Part shown: positions 51,641 to 59,566 of the stretch, one piece after another
Layout: every line of letters starts with the position of its first letter
Numbering within the stretch: the stretch's first letter is position 1
Assembly: GCA_963768585.1 (NCBI GenBank)
Contig: CAVYIF010000020.1
Location: forward strand, 124,001 to 188,000
Length of the DNA stretch: 64,000 nt
Direction of reading: 5' to 3'
Source of the DNA: CAVUNY01 sp963768585
GTDB lineage: Bacteria > Chloroflexota > Anaerolineae > Anaerolineales > Anaerolineaceae
Program-made: the position numbers and the translations under genes
The notes under the pieces: model-generated
What the model saw: only the letters and a program-made list of their open reading frames with translations
Database searches by the model: none
Told to the model about the DNA's origin: nothing

Positions 51641-52468
51641 CTATTGGCGCCCTTCAACCGCCATCTGGCGGCTGAACACGACATCGGCCCGCTGCTGAGA
51701 AGCCACCAAATCGGCCAGCTCTCCGCTGAGGATCGCTTCTCGCACGCGCGCATCCCCATCCAGCAGGCGGATCGCCAGCCAGCGTGTATTGGGCAGTCCC
51801 GGATAGACGCTGCCAATCTGCAGGCTCAGTTCTTTAACCGCCCGCTGAAATTCGGGGGTGCCGGCAGTTCGCAGGGGTTTGGTTTGGATCTCGCCGCTGA
51901 TTACATCAGCGACGGTCGCCAGCAGGTTCTGCATTCCTTCTCCGGTGCGAGCCACAATCGGGATGGCAGGCACCCCCAGGTCGCGTGCCAGGCTGCGCGC
52001 ATCCACCACGACCCCTTTGCGCCGTGCTTCGTCCATCATGTTTACCGCCACCACCACTTTATCGGTGATCTCCATCACCTGCAGCACCAGGTTTAGATTG
52101 CGCTCGAGCGCGGTGGCATCCGTGACCACAATCGTGCAGTCCGGCTGGCCAAAGAGAATAAAATTGCGCGCCACCTCTTCGTCTTGTGAAGCGGACAGCA
52201 GCGAATATGTTCCGGGCAGGTCCACCAATTTATAGCGCAAGCTGTTAAACTGGTAGCCACCTTCGGCACGGGTTACCGTTTTTCCGGGCCAGTTGCCGGT
52301 ATGCTGCTTTAAACCGGTCAATGCATTGAAGACGGTCGACTTACCGGTGTTTGGGTTGCCCGCCAGGGCGACCACGCGGTCAAAATTATCCAGCTTCAGG
52401 CCCATCTGAGCCAGTTGGGCATTGGCCGGACAGGTTTCACAAGGATCATTGTTTTTTGTTTTTGTCAT
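51641..52468 (-). CDS. feoB: Ferrous iron transporter FeoB, GTPase part
   Basis: A 275-residue cytosolic protein equal to the FeoB N-terminal region: G1 GNPNTGKSTVFNALTG, switch I HTGNWPGKTV, G3 LVDLPGTYSL, G4 NMMDEA and G5 near IPIVARTGEG, then the helical GDI-type domain. A Cys-rich start (CETCPANAQL) is common in FeoB of anaerobes. It stops six bases before the membrane-part gene, so the two proteins must assemble to transport Fe(II). Confidence 0.93.
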   Translation of the reverse strand: MTKTKNNDPCETCPANAQLAQMGLKLDNFDRVVALAGNPNTGKSTVFNALTGLKQHTGNWPGKTVTRAEGGYQFNSLRYKLVDLPGTYSLLSASQDEEVARNFILFGQPDCTIVVTDATALERNLNLVLQVMEITDKVVVAVNMMDEARRKGVVVDARSLARDLGVPAIPIVARTGEGMQNLLATVADVISGEIQTKPLRTAGTPEFQRAVKELSLQIGSVYPGLPNTRWLAIRLLDGDARVREAILSGELADLVASQQRADVVFSRQMAVEGRQ

Positions 52469-52538
52469 TGGTTTACCTCTAAACTTTTAAGAACTCTTTA
52501 TGAGACCGTAAATCACGGCGATTTTCATGGGCTGCTGC

Positions 52539-53576
52539 TTAATTGCTGCCCGACACAGCCGGTCGGACCCAAATCATATCCGCCTGGTTGTTGCGCAGCG
52601 CGATTAATGTCCCGCGCACCCGGTAAGCGCGCGGCTCGCGAAAAGCGTTATCCAGCTCCGGGCTGATCTTGGTGCCGGGGGTCAGGCCCAGATCCAGGAA
52701 TCGGCGGCGGGTAAATCCCTGGCAAGCCTCATCCAACGCCACAATTTCAGCGGCAGATTGGCTTTTCAGTTGGGATAGCGGCACAACACTTTCCTCGCGC
52801 GCAGGCTGACCCTCTTCGACGGTGCTCATTGAAACATTGGCCGCAATCGCCGGAGCCAGGGTATATTCGCCCTCGCCGTCGCTCAACACGATTTTATCCG
52901 GGGTGCGGGTCAGCACAGATACCACCTGCCCCACCGACAAACCAATCGCCAGCAGTTGAGCATAAGCCAGCGGTGGTTCATCTTCAAGATGGGTGATCTT
53001 TCCCAGGGCTCCTACCTGCATCTCGGTCAGGGGGTGTGCGCTGGCCTGCTCACGCAGCCGGCCTTCAGCATTCGGGATCGGGTCACCGTGCGGATCAAAG
53101 AGCGGGTGGCCCAAGGCAGCATCCAGATCGTTGACCTCCTGGGGGGTCATGCCATGTTCGCGTTGGTGAGCGAATTGGTGGATCTTCGGCAGCGGCATGC
53201 GAGCTTCATCCGCCAGGTAGCGCTCCCACAAGCGATGGGCGCGAATGACATGCATTGCCCAGCGCTGCCCGGTTTCGGTCATGCTGAAAATTGACCCGAC
53301 CTGCTCGATCAGGTCTTGATCCCGCATATGCTGCACCAGAGCGGTGGTCTTTGCGGGTGAAAAACCCAGCGCAGCCGCCAATCGCGCTTCGGTCAATTCC
53401 TGCTTTTCTTGCTGCAAGTTAAAGATTGATTTCAACGCATCTTCCACCTGCTGGCGAGCAGCAGCCTTTTGCCCCGCCCGGTAGCGAGCCAGCAGGCCCG
53501 CTTTCGGCCAAAACACGAAAAGCAAAGCCAGCAAAGCGATCAAAATCCAAAAAATGGTGGTTGGGGGTATGGCCAT
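52539..53576 (-). CDS. Membrane-anchored DtxR-like protein fused to two FeoA domains
   Basis: A 345-residue protein from ATG 53576 (AAGGA seven to eight bases upstream). Residues 7-23 form one membrane helix (TIFWILIALLALLFVFW). A DtxR-type winged helix follows (LTEARLAAALGFSPAKTTAL), a metal/dimerisation region (HRLWERYLADEARMPLPKIH and FDPHGDPIP, about 110-190), then two FeoA/SH3-like domains (about 197-265 and 270-340, the second with GFTRRRFLDLGLTPGTKI). First gene of the feo operon. FeoA normally is a separate small protein aiding FeoB; here it seems supplied by this fusion, which may also bind DNA from the membrane. Confidence 0.82.
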   Translation of the reverse strand: MAIPPTTIFWILIALLALLFVFWPKAGLLARYRAGQKAAARQQVEDALKSIFNLQQEKQELTEARLAAALGFSPAKTTALVQHMRDQDLIEQVGSIFSMTETGQRWAMHVIRAHRLWERYLADEARMPLPKIHQFAHQREHGMTPQEVNDLDAALGHPLFDPHGDPIPNAEGRLREQASAHPLTEMQVGALGKITHLEDEPPLAYAQLLAIGLSVGQVVSVLTRTPDKIVLSDGEGEYTLAPAIAANVSMSTVEEGQPAREESVVPLSQLKSQSAAEIVALDEACQGFTRRRFLDLGLTPGTKISPELDNAFREPRAYRVRGTLIALRNNQADMIWVRPAVSGSN

Positions 53577-53603
53577 GTTCACTTCCTTATTGCCAGCATA
53601 ATA

Positions 53604-53622
53604 ATTACTTAGTCTTACCTAC
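53604..53622. promoter_or_regulatory. Candidate DtxR-type iron box
   Basis: On the minus strand TAGGTAAGACTAAGTAA just after the -10 box. The left half matches the DtxR/IdeR consensus (TAGGTTAG) at seven of eight positions; the right half is weaker. It would cover the transcription start of feo. Confidence 0.5.
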
Positions 53623-53651
53623 ATAATAAATAAGAAGTGCAATATTGTCAA
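53623..53651 (-). promoter_or_regulatory. Sigma-70 promoter of the feo operon
   Basis: Minus strand TTGACA (53651-53646), 17-bp spacer, TATTAT (53628-53623). The transcript start near 53616 gives a leader of about 40 bases. Confidence 0.82.
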
Positions 53652-53787
53652 GGAATTCAAATCGCTTCGCCAGGCGCTTAAGTGTTATCTATCACCACAA
53701 GCAGATGCTCTCGCCTATCGATCATTCCAGGCTAATTGCAAAGGGCCGCCTCCAAATCGGTCAAGGATGCGGTTGCCAATGTATTTC

Positions 53788-54699
53788 CTATGTTTGTTTA
53801 CTGCGGTTCGTACCGGGCGCGAGCAAGACAATCACCCCCAGCACCGCCATATTCGCATATAACAGCGGAGCCAGCAATGGAGCCCCATGGATGAAGCGCT
53901 CATCCACGATCGTCCCCTGCCTGATCAGGTTGTGTTGGATGTGTAAAACCGCGCCCAACAATCCAACCCCAACCAGCAGGGCCATGGCTGCCAGATAGGT
54001 AATTAAATCCCCCCGCTCCAGGCGCGCATAAGCGCCCATCGCGGTCGTCACCAGAACGGCAAATGTACCCACAATGGTCGGAATCCACAACCAGGGATTC
54101 TCGAAATTCGTTTTGGCATGGTCGATTACACTGCTCAATAAGGTAACCAGGATAAAGACCGCAACCAGAAGGAAGTAAGCCCGTGTCTTGGAAAGCGGCA
54201 TCTGCACACGCAGATTTCCTAACAGATGCAGCCTGCCGCTGTCTGCCGGTTCCTCCTGCCAGGCAGCGCTGATTCCCAGCACCGCCACCAGGGCAAAAGT
54301 CAGCGGCCCGAGGGCAGGTGGACCGTAAAGGATCAGTTGGGCCGTAAGCTGTTCCCCCGCGGGGGCACCGCTCAAGATCATGCGGTGCAGGTGAAAATAG
54401 GAACCCAGAATGCCAACAGCAACACTTGCCAGGAACACTCCACTGGCGATCAAGTTTGCCAGAATACGCTTGCGCAGCGCGATCAACCCGGCCGCAAACA
54501 GCAGTATTCCCGCGATGGGTCCGAAGATGATTGGGATCCATTCTCCGTTGCGGATGGTACCGCTGATCGAATGTGCCAGATAGGTGTCTGCGCCCAGGAT
54601 GATTTCATTTACCGCAGCCATCAAAAGCATCCATTGGTCGCGGTTAAATGGTATCCGAATACCTTTTACCCAGGGGAAAATCTCAGCCAGCAGGTACAT
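53788..54699 (-). CDS. Polytopic membrane protein partner of the octaheme cytochrome
   Basis: A 303-residue protein with about eight membrane segments (WIPIIFGPIAGILLFAAGLI, FLASVAVGILGSYFHLHRMI, LITYLAAMALLVGVGLLGAV). Histidines lie near membrane edges (YFHLHRM, VIDHAK, VLHIQHNL), compatible with heme b or quinone binding, though this is inference. The ATG follows the corrected stop of the cytochrome gene by three bases (TGAGCCATG), so the two are coupled and probably form a quinone-linked complex. I do not recognise the family by name. Confidence 0.7.
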   Translation of the reverse strand: MYLLAEIFPWVKGIRIPFNRDQWMLLMAAVNEIILGADTYLAHSISGTIRNGEWIPIIFGPIAGILLFAAGLIALRKRILANLIASGVFLASVAVGILGSYFHLHRMILSGAPAGEQLTAQLILYGPPALGPLTFALVAVLGISAAWQEEPADSGRLHLLGNLRVQMPLSKTRAYFLLVAVFILVTLLSSVIDHAKTNFENPWLWIPTIVGTFAVLVTTAMGAYARLERGDLITYLAAMALLVGVGLLGAVLHIQHNLIRQGTIVDERFIHGAPLLAPLLYANMAVLGVIVLLAPGTNRSKQT

Positions 54700-55985
54700 G
54701 GCTCATTTCCCCGCAGCCTGAAGAAGCCGCTGGTCGACCTCTGTTTTAATTCCTCCAGGGCTTTGAGCATTTCATATGCCCCGTGCCACTGGGTGTAATC
54801 CGGTCCTTGCATCCAGACACCAAATTTAGCCGTCCGCCCCCAATGATGCCAGAGCTCGAATTCCGTGTATTTGATCGGTTCATCGAAAGGTTTGTCGGTC
54901 AAAATCTGCTGATCATAGAGCGGTTTCATCACATCCTGCCCCTGTTTGACGAACCCATTGACTGCATCCACCGCGCCATCGGCATTGGTGTAAAAAGCGT
55001 CCACAAAGTCTTTGTTATGGCACTGCAGGCAGACGGACTGCATTTTCACCCGGTTATCCTGCCAGGCCGGGCGCCGTTCGCTGACCGGCGCAAACAGGTA
55101 CCAGGTCAGGCGGTCGCCCACATCATGCGTGGTTGACGCACCGCCGAAACCGCTGATGTGGCAGGTAGCGCAGGTGGGTGCTGGAAAATCATTAACCGTT
55201 AGCGTTCCCGGGTCCGCATCCCAATTGAAGTTGTCCTTTCCGGTTTCATAGGCAATGCCATGGGGAGATTCATGGTAAATTTCCCACTGGGGATGGTCCG
55301 GACCGATATGGCAATTGTTGCACGTTTCGGGTTTCCGCACCTGTTCCAGGCTGAACTCATGCCTGAGATGGCACTTTTGGCACTGGCCGATCGACCCATC
55401 CTGGGCCGGTTTGCCTACGGCATGGCAGTTTTCGCAGGCAAAGGCCGTGATTGCCTTGCCTTCCATGACTGCGATCGCATTACGCGATTTGTCCGGGGAG
55501 AACTGGCCTTCGGGAATGTTTTGATAGGCTGCCATCAGGTCCGCGGACAGGTTCTGGCTGCCTTCTACCGCCACCCAGGCCGGAATTCCATGCCTGCTCT
55601 GGTTGTATTGGGCAACTTCGGTTTGATGGCATTTCTGACACATCGCCGTGGTGGGCGTTTTCAAAACATACGTCCCTTCGTGAGCCACGGCGCCCGGATA
55701 ATCAGCCGTCACCTGATGGCAGTTTGTACAGGTCACATTTGCCCCTGCCATCGTGCTGTGCCCAAACTGCTCAACAATCCCCGGGCTGGACTGGCGGTGG
55801 CACTCCACGCAAGGATCGGTCGAATTGGCCAGCGCATCCGGTCGGGCGGTCCTTCCACCAATATCCGGTTGGCTGGTCAAACGGAATATCAGAACAAAAC
55901 CCAGGAGAGTAATCAATCCAACCAACCCCACAACCAGGACACGCGGTATACGCGCATATTTATTGGATTCTGGTGCATCCGACAT
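54666..55985 (-). CDS. Octaheme cytochrome c, hydroxylamine oxidoreductase-like
   Basis: An N-terminal membrane anchor (VLVVGLVGLITLLGFVLIF) precedes eight CxxCH heme sites: CVECH, CTNCH, CQKCH, CENCH, CQKCH, CNNCH, CATCH and CLQCH. CNNCHIGPDHPQWEIYHESP and the C-terminal GPDYTQWHGAYEMLKALEEL are typical of the HAO octaheme family, which oxidises hydroxylamine/hydrazine or works in reverse on nitrite. Whether the family's cross-linking tyrosine is used cannot be judged. The last residues in this frame (RSTSGFFRLRGN...) are an artefact: with one more A in the AAAA run near 54751 the frame reads TEVDQRLLQAAGK and stops at 54703, three bases before the next ATG. Confidence 0.9.
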   Translation of the reverse strand: MSDAPESNKYARIPRVLVVGLVGLITLLGFVLIFRLTSQPDIGGRTARPDALANSTDPCVECHRQSSPGIVEQFGHSTMAGANVTCTNCHQVTADYPGAVAHEGTYVLKTPTTAMCQKCHQTEVAQYNQSRHGIPAWVAVEGSQNLSADLMAAYQNIPEGQFSPDKSRNAIAVMEGKAITAFACENCHAVGKPAQDGSIGQCQKCHLRHEFSLEQVRKPETCNNCHIGPDHPQWEIYHESPHGIAYETGKDNFNWDADPGTLTVNDFPAPTCATCHISGFGGASTTHDVGDRLTWYLFAPVSERRPAWQDNRVKMQSVCLQCHNKDFVDAFYTNADGAVDAVNGFVKQGQDVMKPLYDQQILTDKPFDEPIKYTEFELWHHWGRTAKFGVWMQGPDYTQWHGAYEMLKALEELKQRSTSGFFRLRGNEPCTCWLRFSPG

Positions 55986-56146
55986 GAAAATTCTCCTTTC
56001 ACGGTCGAACCAAGCGAATATAGCAAATTTATTTGTGCCAGTTTAACTTATATTAATCTATAATATTTATTATATTTTCAATTCAAATTAATTCAACCAG
56101 AAACCCAAAAAGAACCCGGGATAGGATTAACCTGGATTATTAAAAA

Positions 56147-56188
56147 AGAAAGGGCTGCGCCAAAGTACCTTTGGTACAACCCTTTCTG
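56147..56188 (-). terminator. Intrinsic terminator of the sigma/anti-sigma operon
   Basis: Nested arms (AGAAAGGG/CCCTTTCT outside, CCAAAG/CTTTGG inside) followed on the minus strand by six T residues and TAATAAT. Confidence 0.8.
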
Positions 56189-56210
56189 GGAAATATGTTG
56201 CTAAAGCGGG

Positions 56211-56741
56211 TTACTTTTTCGGTTTGGGCGTATGCGACGGCTTGGGAGCCGGATTCCCATTGTTTTTGGTCGTTGGGCCGGGTGTAATCTGGGCACTGAC
56301 CGCCTTCTTGATATCGCCCCATCCCATCCCATCGCTGCGCATGCGGAAAATCTCGCTGACCGAAATTCCACTGGCCTTGCTCAGTCCATATGCCAGGTCG
56401 ATTTCACCAAAACCAAATCCTTTGCAGAACCAATCCATGATTTTTTCATACGAAACCTGGTAGCGTTGGGAAAGGCGCAACCCATCAGGCTGCGTTTGCG
56501 TGCGGTTATCGCAGCGGCTGTTTTCATTCTTCGGCATGACCGATGGGGTAATCGTCATGGTTGGGGTAGGCGTCTCTGTAGGCGGCGTGCCGGTAACAGT
56601 GGGCGAAGGGGTATAGGTCGCCGTCTCGGTCTCGGTGGGAGTCGCCGTCTCGGTCGATGTTGCAGTAGAAGTTGCGGTTGGGGTCGGTCCACCCGGCGTT
56701 TCGGTATCGGTCGGCGTGGCGGTCGGTTGAGGTTGTTCATC
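56211..56741 (-). CDS. C-terminal part of the anti-sigma gene in a shifted frame
   Basis: This frame has no start of its own at 56741 and continues the anti-sigma protein: a Thr/Pro-rich linker (DEQPQPTATPTDTETPGGPT) and a globular end with CDNRTQTQPDGLRLSQRYQV, YEKIMDWFCKGFGFGEIDLA and MRSDGMGWGDIKKAVSAQIT. That end domain occurs in other Chloroflexota regulatory proteins, as far as I recall. A single extra A near 56742 separates it from the main frame; without it the junction reads ELLDDEQPQP. Confidence 0.65.
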   Translation of the reverse strand, partial: DEQPQPTATPTDTETPGGPTPTATSTATSTETATPTETETATYTPSPTVTGTPPTETPTPTMTITPSVMPKNENSRCDNRTQTQPDGLRLSQRYQVSYEKIMDWFCKGFGFGEIDLAYGLSKASGISVSEIFRMRSDGMGWGDIKKAVSAQITPGPTTKNNGNPAPKPSHTPKPKK

Positions 56742-57987
56742 TATCTAAAAGTTCAATCTCCGTTGCCAACCAGCTGCCATCGGCTTGCACCACAATGGAT
56801 ACCTCCACCGGGCTGCCGACCTTCACGCCTTCCGGGAGATCTGTTTCTTTGGTCACAGTCACATCATGACCGCCAATCTTCCAGACACCCGGGATCTCGG
56901 ACATGGCCTCAATCACCCCGGTGAAATTGGTCTTTTGCTTTTCAGTCTGGGCCGGTCCAACCTGGTCCGCCACCCATTCGCCTGTCTCCAGGATGCGGCC
57001 CTTGACGCGCACGGCGTCCCCGGGCTGGTACGAACCGAGGATCTCTGTCGAGGGTATTATCCTGAACTGGATGCCGTTCACCTGCCACAGGTCATCCTGA
57101 ATCGACTCTACTTTCCCTGTCAGCATAAACTGGTAGCCCGGTTGTTCAATATCTGCTCCCGGCAACGCGCTGGTGGCCTGTCCGGACAGCAGAAAGACTT
57201 CTGAAAGGTCATTCTTGACCTGAACCTTACCGCGCGTAACCGCGAACAGCACCTCGCCGCCAGGAATTACATCCACATTAAAACTGGTCCCGTGCACAAT
57301 TACCTGTCCGGAGGGGGTATCGATATTAAAATAGCTGTCATTTCCGCGCAGCGGCACAACCACGTTGGTCGTCAGTCCAGTGGTTTGTGTGAGCAGAACC
57401 TGTAAAGCTGCCCCGCTGCTTTTGCCAAGGTCCGTCACGATAAGATCAGAATTGGGGCCGACCAGGGTACGGCTGCCTTCATAGTAAGCCAGGGTTACGG
57501 TCGAATCGGCATATGTACGGATATGCTGGCCCGCTTGCAGTGCTTCGCCAGCCGAAACGAAATGCCAATCCTCACTTTCCAGGGAACTCTCCACTTCAAC
57601 CAATCCACTGACATCTGCCATTTTGGCTACCTGGCCAGTGTTGAGCAGCATATTGATCCCTACGGCAGCGGCAATCACAACCAGCACCAATGCAAACGCA
57701 CCGGCAAGAGCCAGTGAATTTTTAGGTTTTGCCAGCCAGCCCCAAACTGCTGGTCGCAGATCAGGTTTGTATGCAGCACGTGCTTCGCGCACAACCTTTG
57801 ACCGCTGAGCCTGGGCAATTTCGGGCCGCAGCACTGGATGCGGTACGCTGCGCGCAGCGCCCGCCAGACGAATCATGGGTGCCAGATCGATTGCTTCAGG
57901 AGGCAATGCATTCAACACATCATCTATCGGAACACCGCGTTCTAAGTCGGCTAAATATGTCTGAAGTAAATCATCTTGATTGGTCAT
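56737..57987 (-). CDS. FecR-domain transmembrane anti-sigma factor
   Basis: A 416-residue protein with a cytosolic N-terminus of about 90 residues (LLQTYLADLERGVPIDDVLN), one membrane helix (LALAGAFALVLVVIAAAVGI), an outer FecR-like domain (ESEDWHFVSAGEALQAGQHI, GQVIVHGTSFNVDVIPGGEV) and two DUF5666-like beta repeats (LTGKVESIQDDLWQVNGIQF; FTGVIEAMSEIPGVWKIGGH). The start overlaps the sigma gene by 17 bases and has AGGAGG upstream. It should hold the ECF sigma factor inactive until an outer signal arrives. The called stop is probably due to a one-base insertion. Confidence 0.88.
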   Translation of the reverse strand: MTNQDDLLQTYLADLERGVPIDDVLNALPPEAIDLAPMIRLAGAARSVPHPVLRPEIAQAQRSKVVREARAAYKPDLRPAVWGWLAKPKNSLALAGAFALVLVVIAAAVGINMLLNTGQVAKMADVSGLVEVESSLESEDWHFVSAGEALQAGQHIRTYADSTVTLAYYEGSRTLVGPNSDLIVTDLGKSSGAALQVLLTQTTGLTTNVVVPLRGNDSYFNIDTPSGQVIVHGTSFNVDVIPGGEVLFAVTRGKVQVKNDLSEVFLLSGQATSALPGADIEQPGYQFMLTGKVESIQDDLWQVNGIQFRIIPSTEILGSYQPGDAVRVKGRILETGEWVADQVGPAQTEKQKTNFTGVIEAMSEIPGVWKIGGHDVTVTKETDLPEGVKVGSPVEVSIVVQADGSWLATEIELLDR

Positions 57988-58534
57988 GCCCCACCTCCTG
58001 GTGGTCGAGCAAAATCTTCAAAGATTGTAATCCGCGACGCTGCAGCCCTTTTACGGCGTCAACGCTTTTGTGCAAAACAACTGCGGTCTCGCTGAGTGCC
58101 AATCCTTCGATAAAACGCAGCAGGAGTACATCGCGCTGGGTTTCCTCGATTTTTTTCAATCCCTCCACCAGATCTTCTCTGGTTAAGTGATAGTCGATCA
58201 TTTGGTCCATATCCGGATCGCTGCTATTCAGACTTTCATCTAATTCCACCAGTGCATAATGCCGGTTGCGCCGGTAATGGTCGATTGCCATGTTGCGGGC
58301 TATCTGGTACAACCACGCCTGAAACGGTATATTGCCTGGCCGGTAGGATGGCAGCGCCCTGATCATCTTCAAAAACACTTCGGATGTTAAGTCTTCAGCT
58401 ACGTGGACATTACCCGTGCGGTAATACAAATAACGATAAATGCTCGCGTAGTGGCGCGTATATATCTCCCCGGCGTCGGTGGGGCTGCCATTTTGAGCGC
58501 GAACAATCATGTCAAATGGCACATTAATGTTCAA
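57971..58534 (-). CDS. ECF-type RNA polymerase sigma factor
   Basis: A 187-residue sigma-70 family protein. Region 2 reads AGEIYTRHYASIYRYLYYRT, then VAEDLTSEVFLKMIRALPSY and PFQAWLYQIARNMAIDHYRR; region 4 is IEETQRDVLLLRFIEGLALS with ETAVVLHKSVDAVKGLQRRG. It overlaps the anti-sigma gene, which marks the pair as one regulatory unit. The start is uncertain: TTG 58534, GTG 58522 and ATG 58510 are all in frame; TTG 58534 gives the usual length before region 2. Confidence 0.9.
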   Translation of the reverse strand: MNINVPFDMIVRAQNGSPTDAGEIYTRHYASIYRYLYYRTGNVHVAEDLTSEVFLKMIRALPSYRPGNIPFQAWLYQIARNMAIDHYRRNRHYALVELDESLNSSDPDMDQMIDYHLTREDLVEGLKKIEETQRDVLLLRFIEGLALSETAVVLHKSVDAVKGLQRRGLQSLKILLDHQEVGHDQSR

Positions 58535-58657
58535 ACAGAGTCCAAAATGTTCGAGAGTTTTACATTTTTTGCAACTATATTAAATATAACGCAAAACAAG
58601 AAAAAAAGAGTTGTTTGATCGAAATCTAAGAGTTCGGTTAGGAATTCCAAAAACTTA

Positions 58658-58687
58658 TTGACATCAAGCGGGCTTCCGTTCTACAAT
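58658..58687 (+). promoter_or_regulatory. Sigma-70 promoter of the HTH regulator gene
   Basis: TTGACA (58658-58663), 18-bp spacer, TACAAT (58682-58687). The leader would be about 66 bases. Confidence 0.75.
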
Positions 58688-58759
58688 AGGGCAGCCACAC
58701 AAAAGATAGATTTGATAGTTATATATATATTTGATAGAGATAATAAAGGATGCATCGAG

Positions 58760-59389
58760 ATGGCTGAACAAGATTGGCTCGAGATGGCTGAAGCTGCGCA
58801 AATTCTGGGAATTCATCAATCTACATTACGCCGCTGGGCCGATTCAGGAAAGATTGCTCACTTCCGTACATTAAGCGGCAGACGCCGGTTTACAATTTCT
58901 GCAATCGAAGAGGCAAAGAAGGATATGCACAAGTCAACACCCCGCCAGCAATCCGAGCATTTTGAATCAGCGACATTGGATATCGCTCGCCGGCGCTCTC
59001 ACGAACTGTCTGGACATGAGGCAACCTGGATGAGCGGACTATCGGAGGAACAACGATTGCTGTTCCGCTACAGTGGTCAGCGCCTGTTGGGCCTGATGAT
59101 GCAGTTTATCAGCCGCACGGATTCTGCAGAAATGTTTCTGGAGGAAGGCAAGCGGGTTGCGGGAGATTACGGGCGGATTTGTTTTAATGCCGGGCTCTCA
59201 ATCTCCCAGACCGCGGAGGCCTTCCTCTATTTTCGCAGGTCGATCCTCGAGTTCGTGCAGACCACAGCCGGATTAAACGGCCCGTACGATCAGGACGGAA
59301 ACCGCATCTTCCTGCGCACGACCGATTTTTTTGACACATTATTGGTAGCCACGATAGATACTTACGCAAAAACAAAACTTTCGCCATAA
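58760..59389 (+). CDS. MerR/excisionase-type HTH protein with a helical sensor-like domain
   Basis: A 209-residue protein from ATG 58760 (AAGGA upstream). Residues 1-55 form a MerR-like winged helix (MAEAAQILGIHQSTLRRWAD, GKIAHFRTLSGRRRFTISAI). The rest is helical (FRYSGQRLLGLMMQFISRTD, GLSISQTAEAFLYFRRSILE) and resembles the N-terminal globin-like domains of RsbR/PucR-type sensors. It is transcribed towards the heme operon and could regulate it, but there is no direct evidence. Confidence 0.75.
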   Translation: MAEQDWLEMAEAAQILGIHQSTLRRWADSGKIAHFRTLSGRRRFTISAIEEAKKDMHKSTPRQQSEHFESATLDIARRRSHELSGHEATWMSGLSEEQRLLFRYSGQRLLGLMMQFISRTDSAEMFLEEGKRVAGDYGRICFNAGLSISQTAEAFLYFRRSILEFVQTTAGLNGPYDQDGNRIFLRTTDFFDTLLVATIDTYAKTKLSP

Positions 59390-59566
59390 TCAGGGGCAGC
59401 ATTCCCAGGGGGATGCCAGAGGGATGCCGGGTTTAACCACAATCTAAGAAATCAGGCTTTTGACCTGAATCGGAGCCGCACATTTCGCACAGCAAGGATG
59501 CTTGTAATGGGCGAGGCAATGCGCGGTAGTCGAAACACGCCTGCAAAGAAAAAGGAGCAACAGCAA

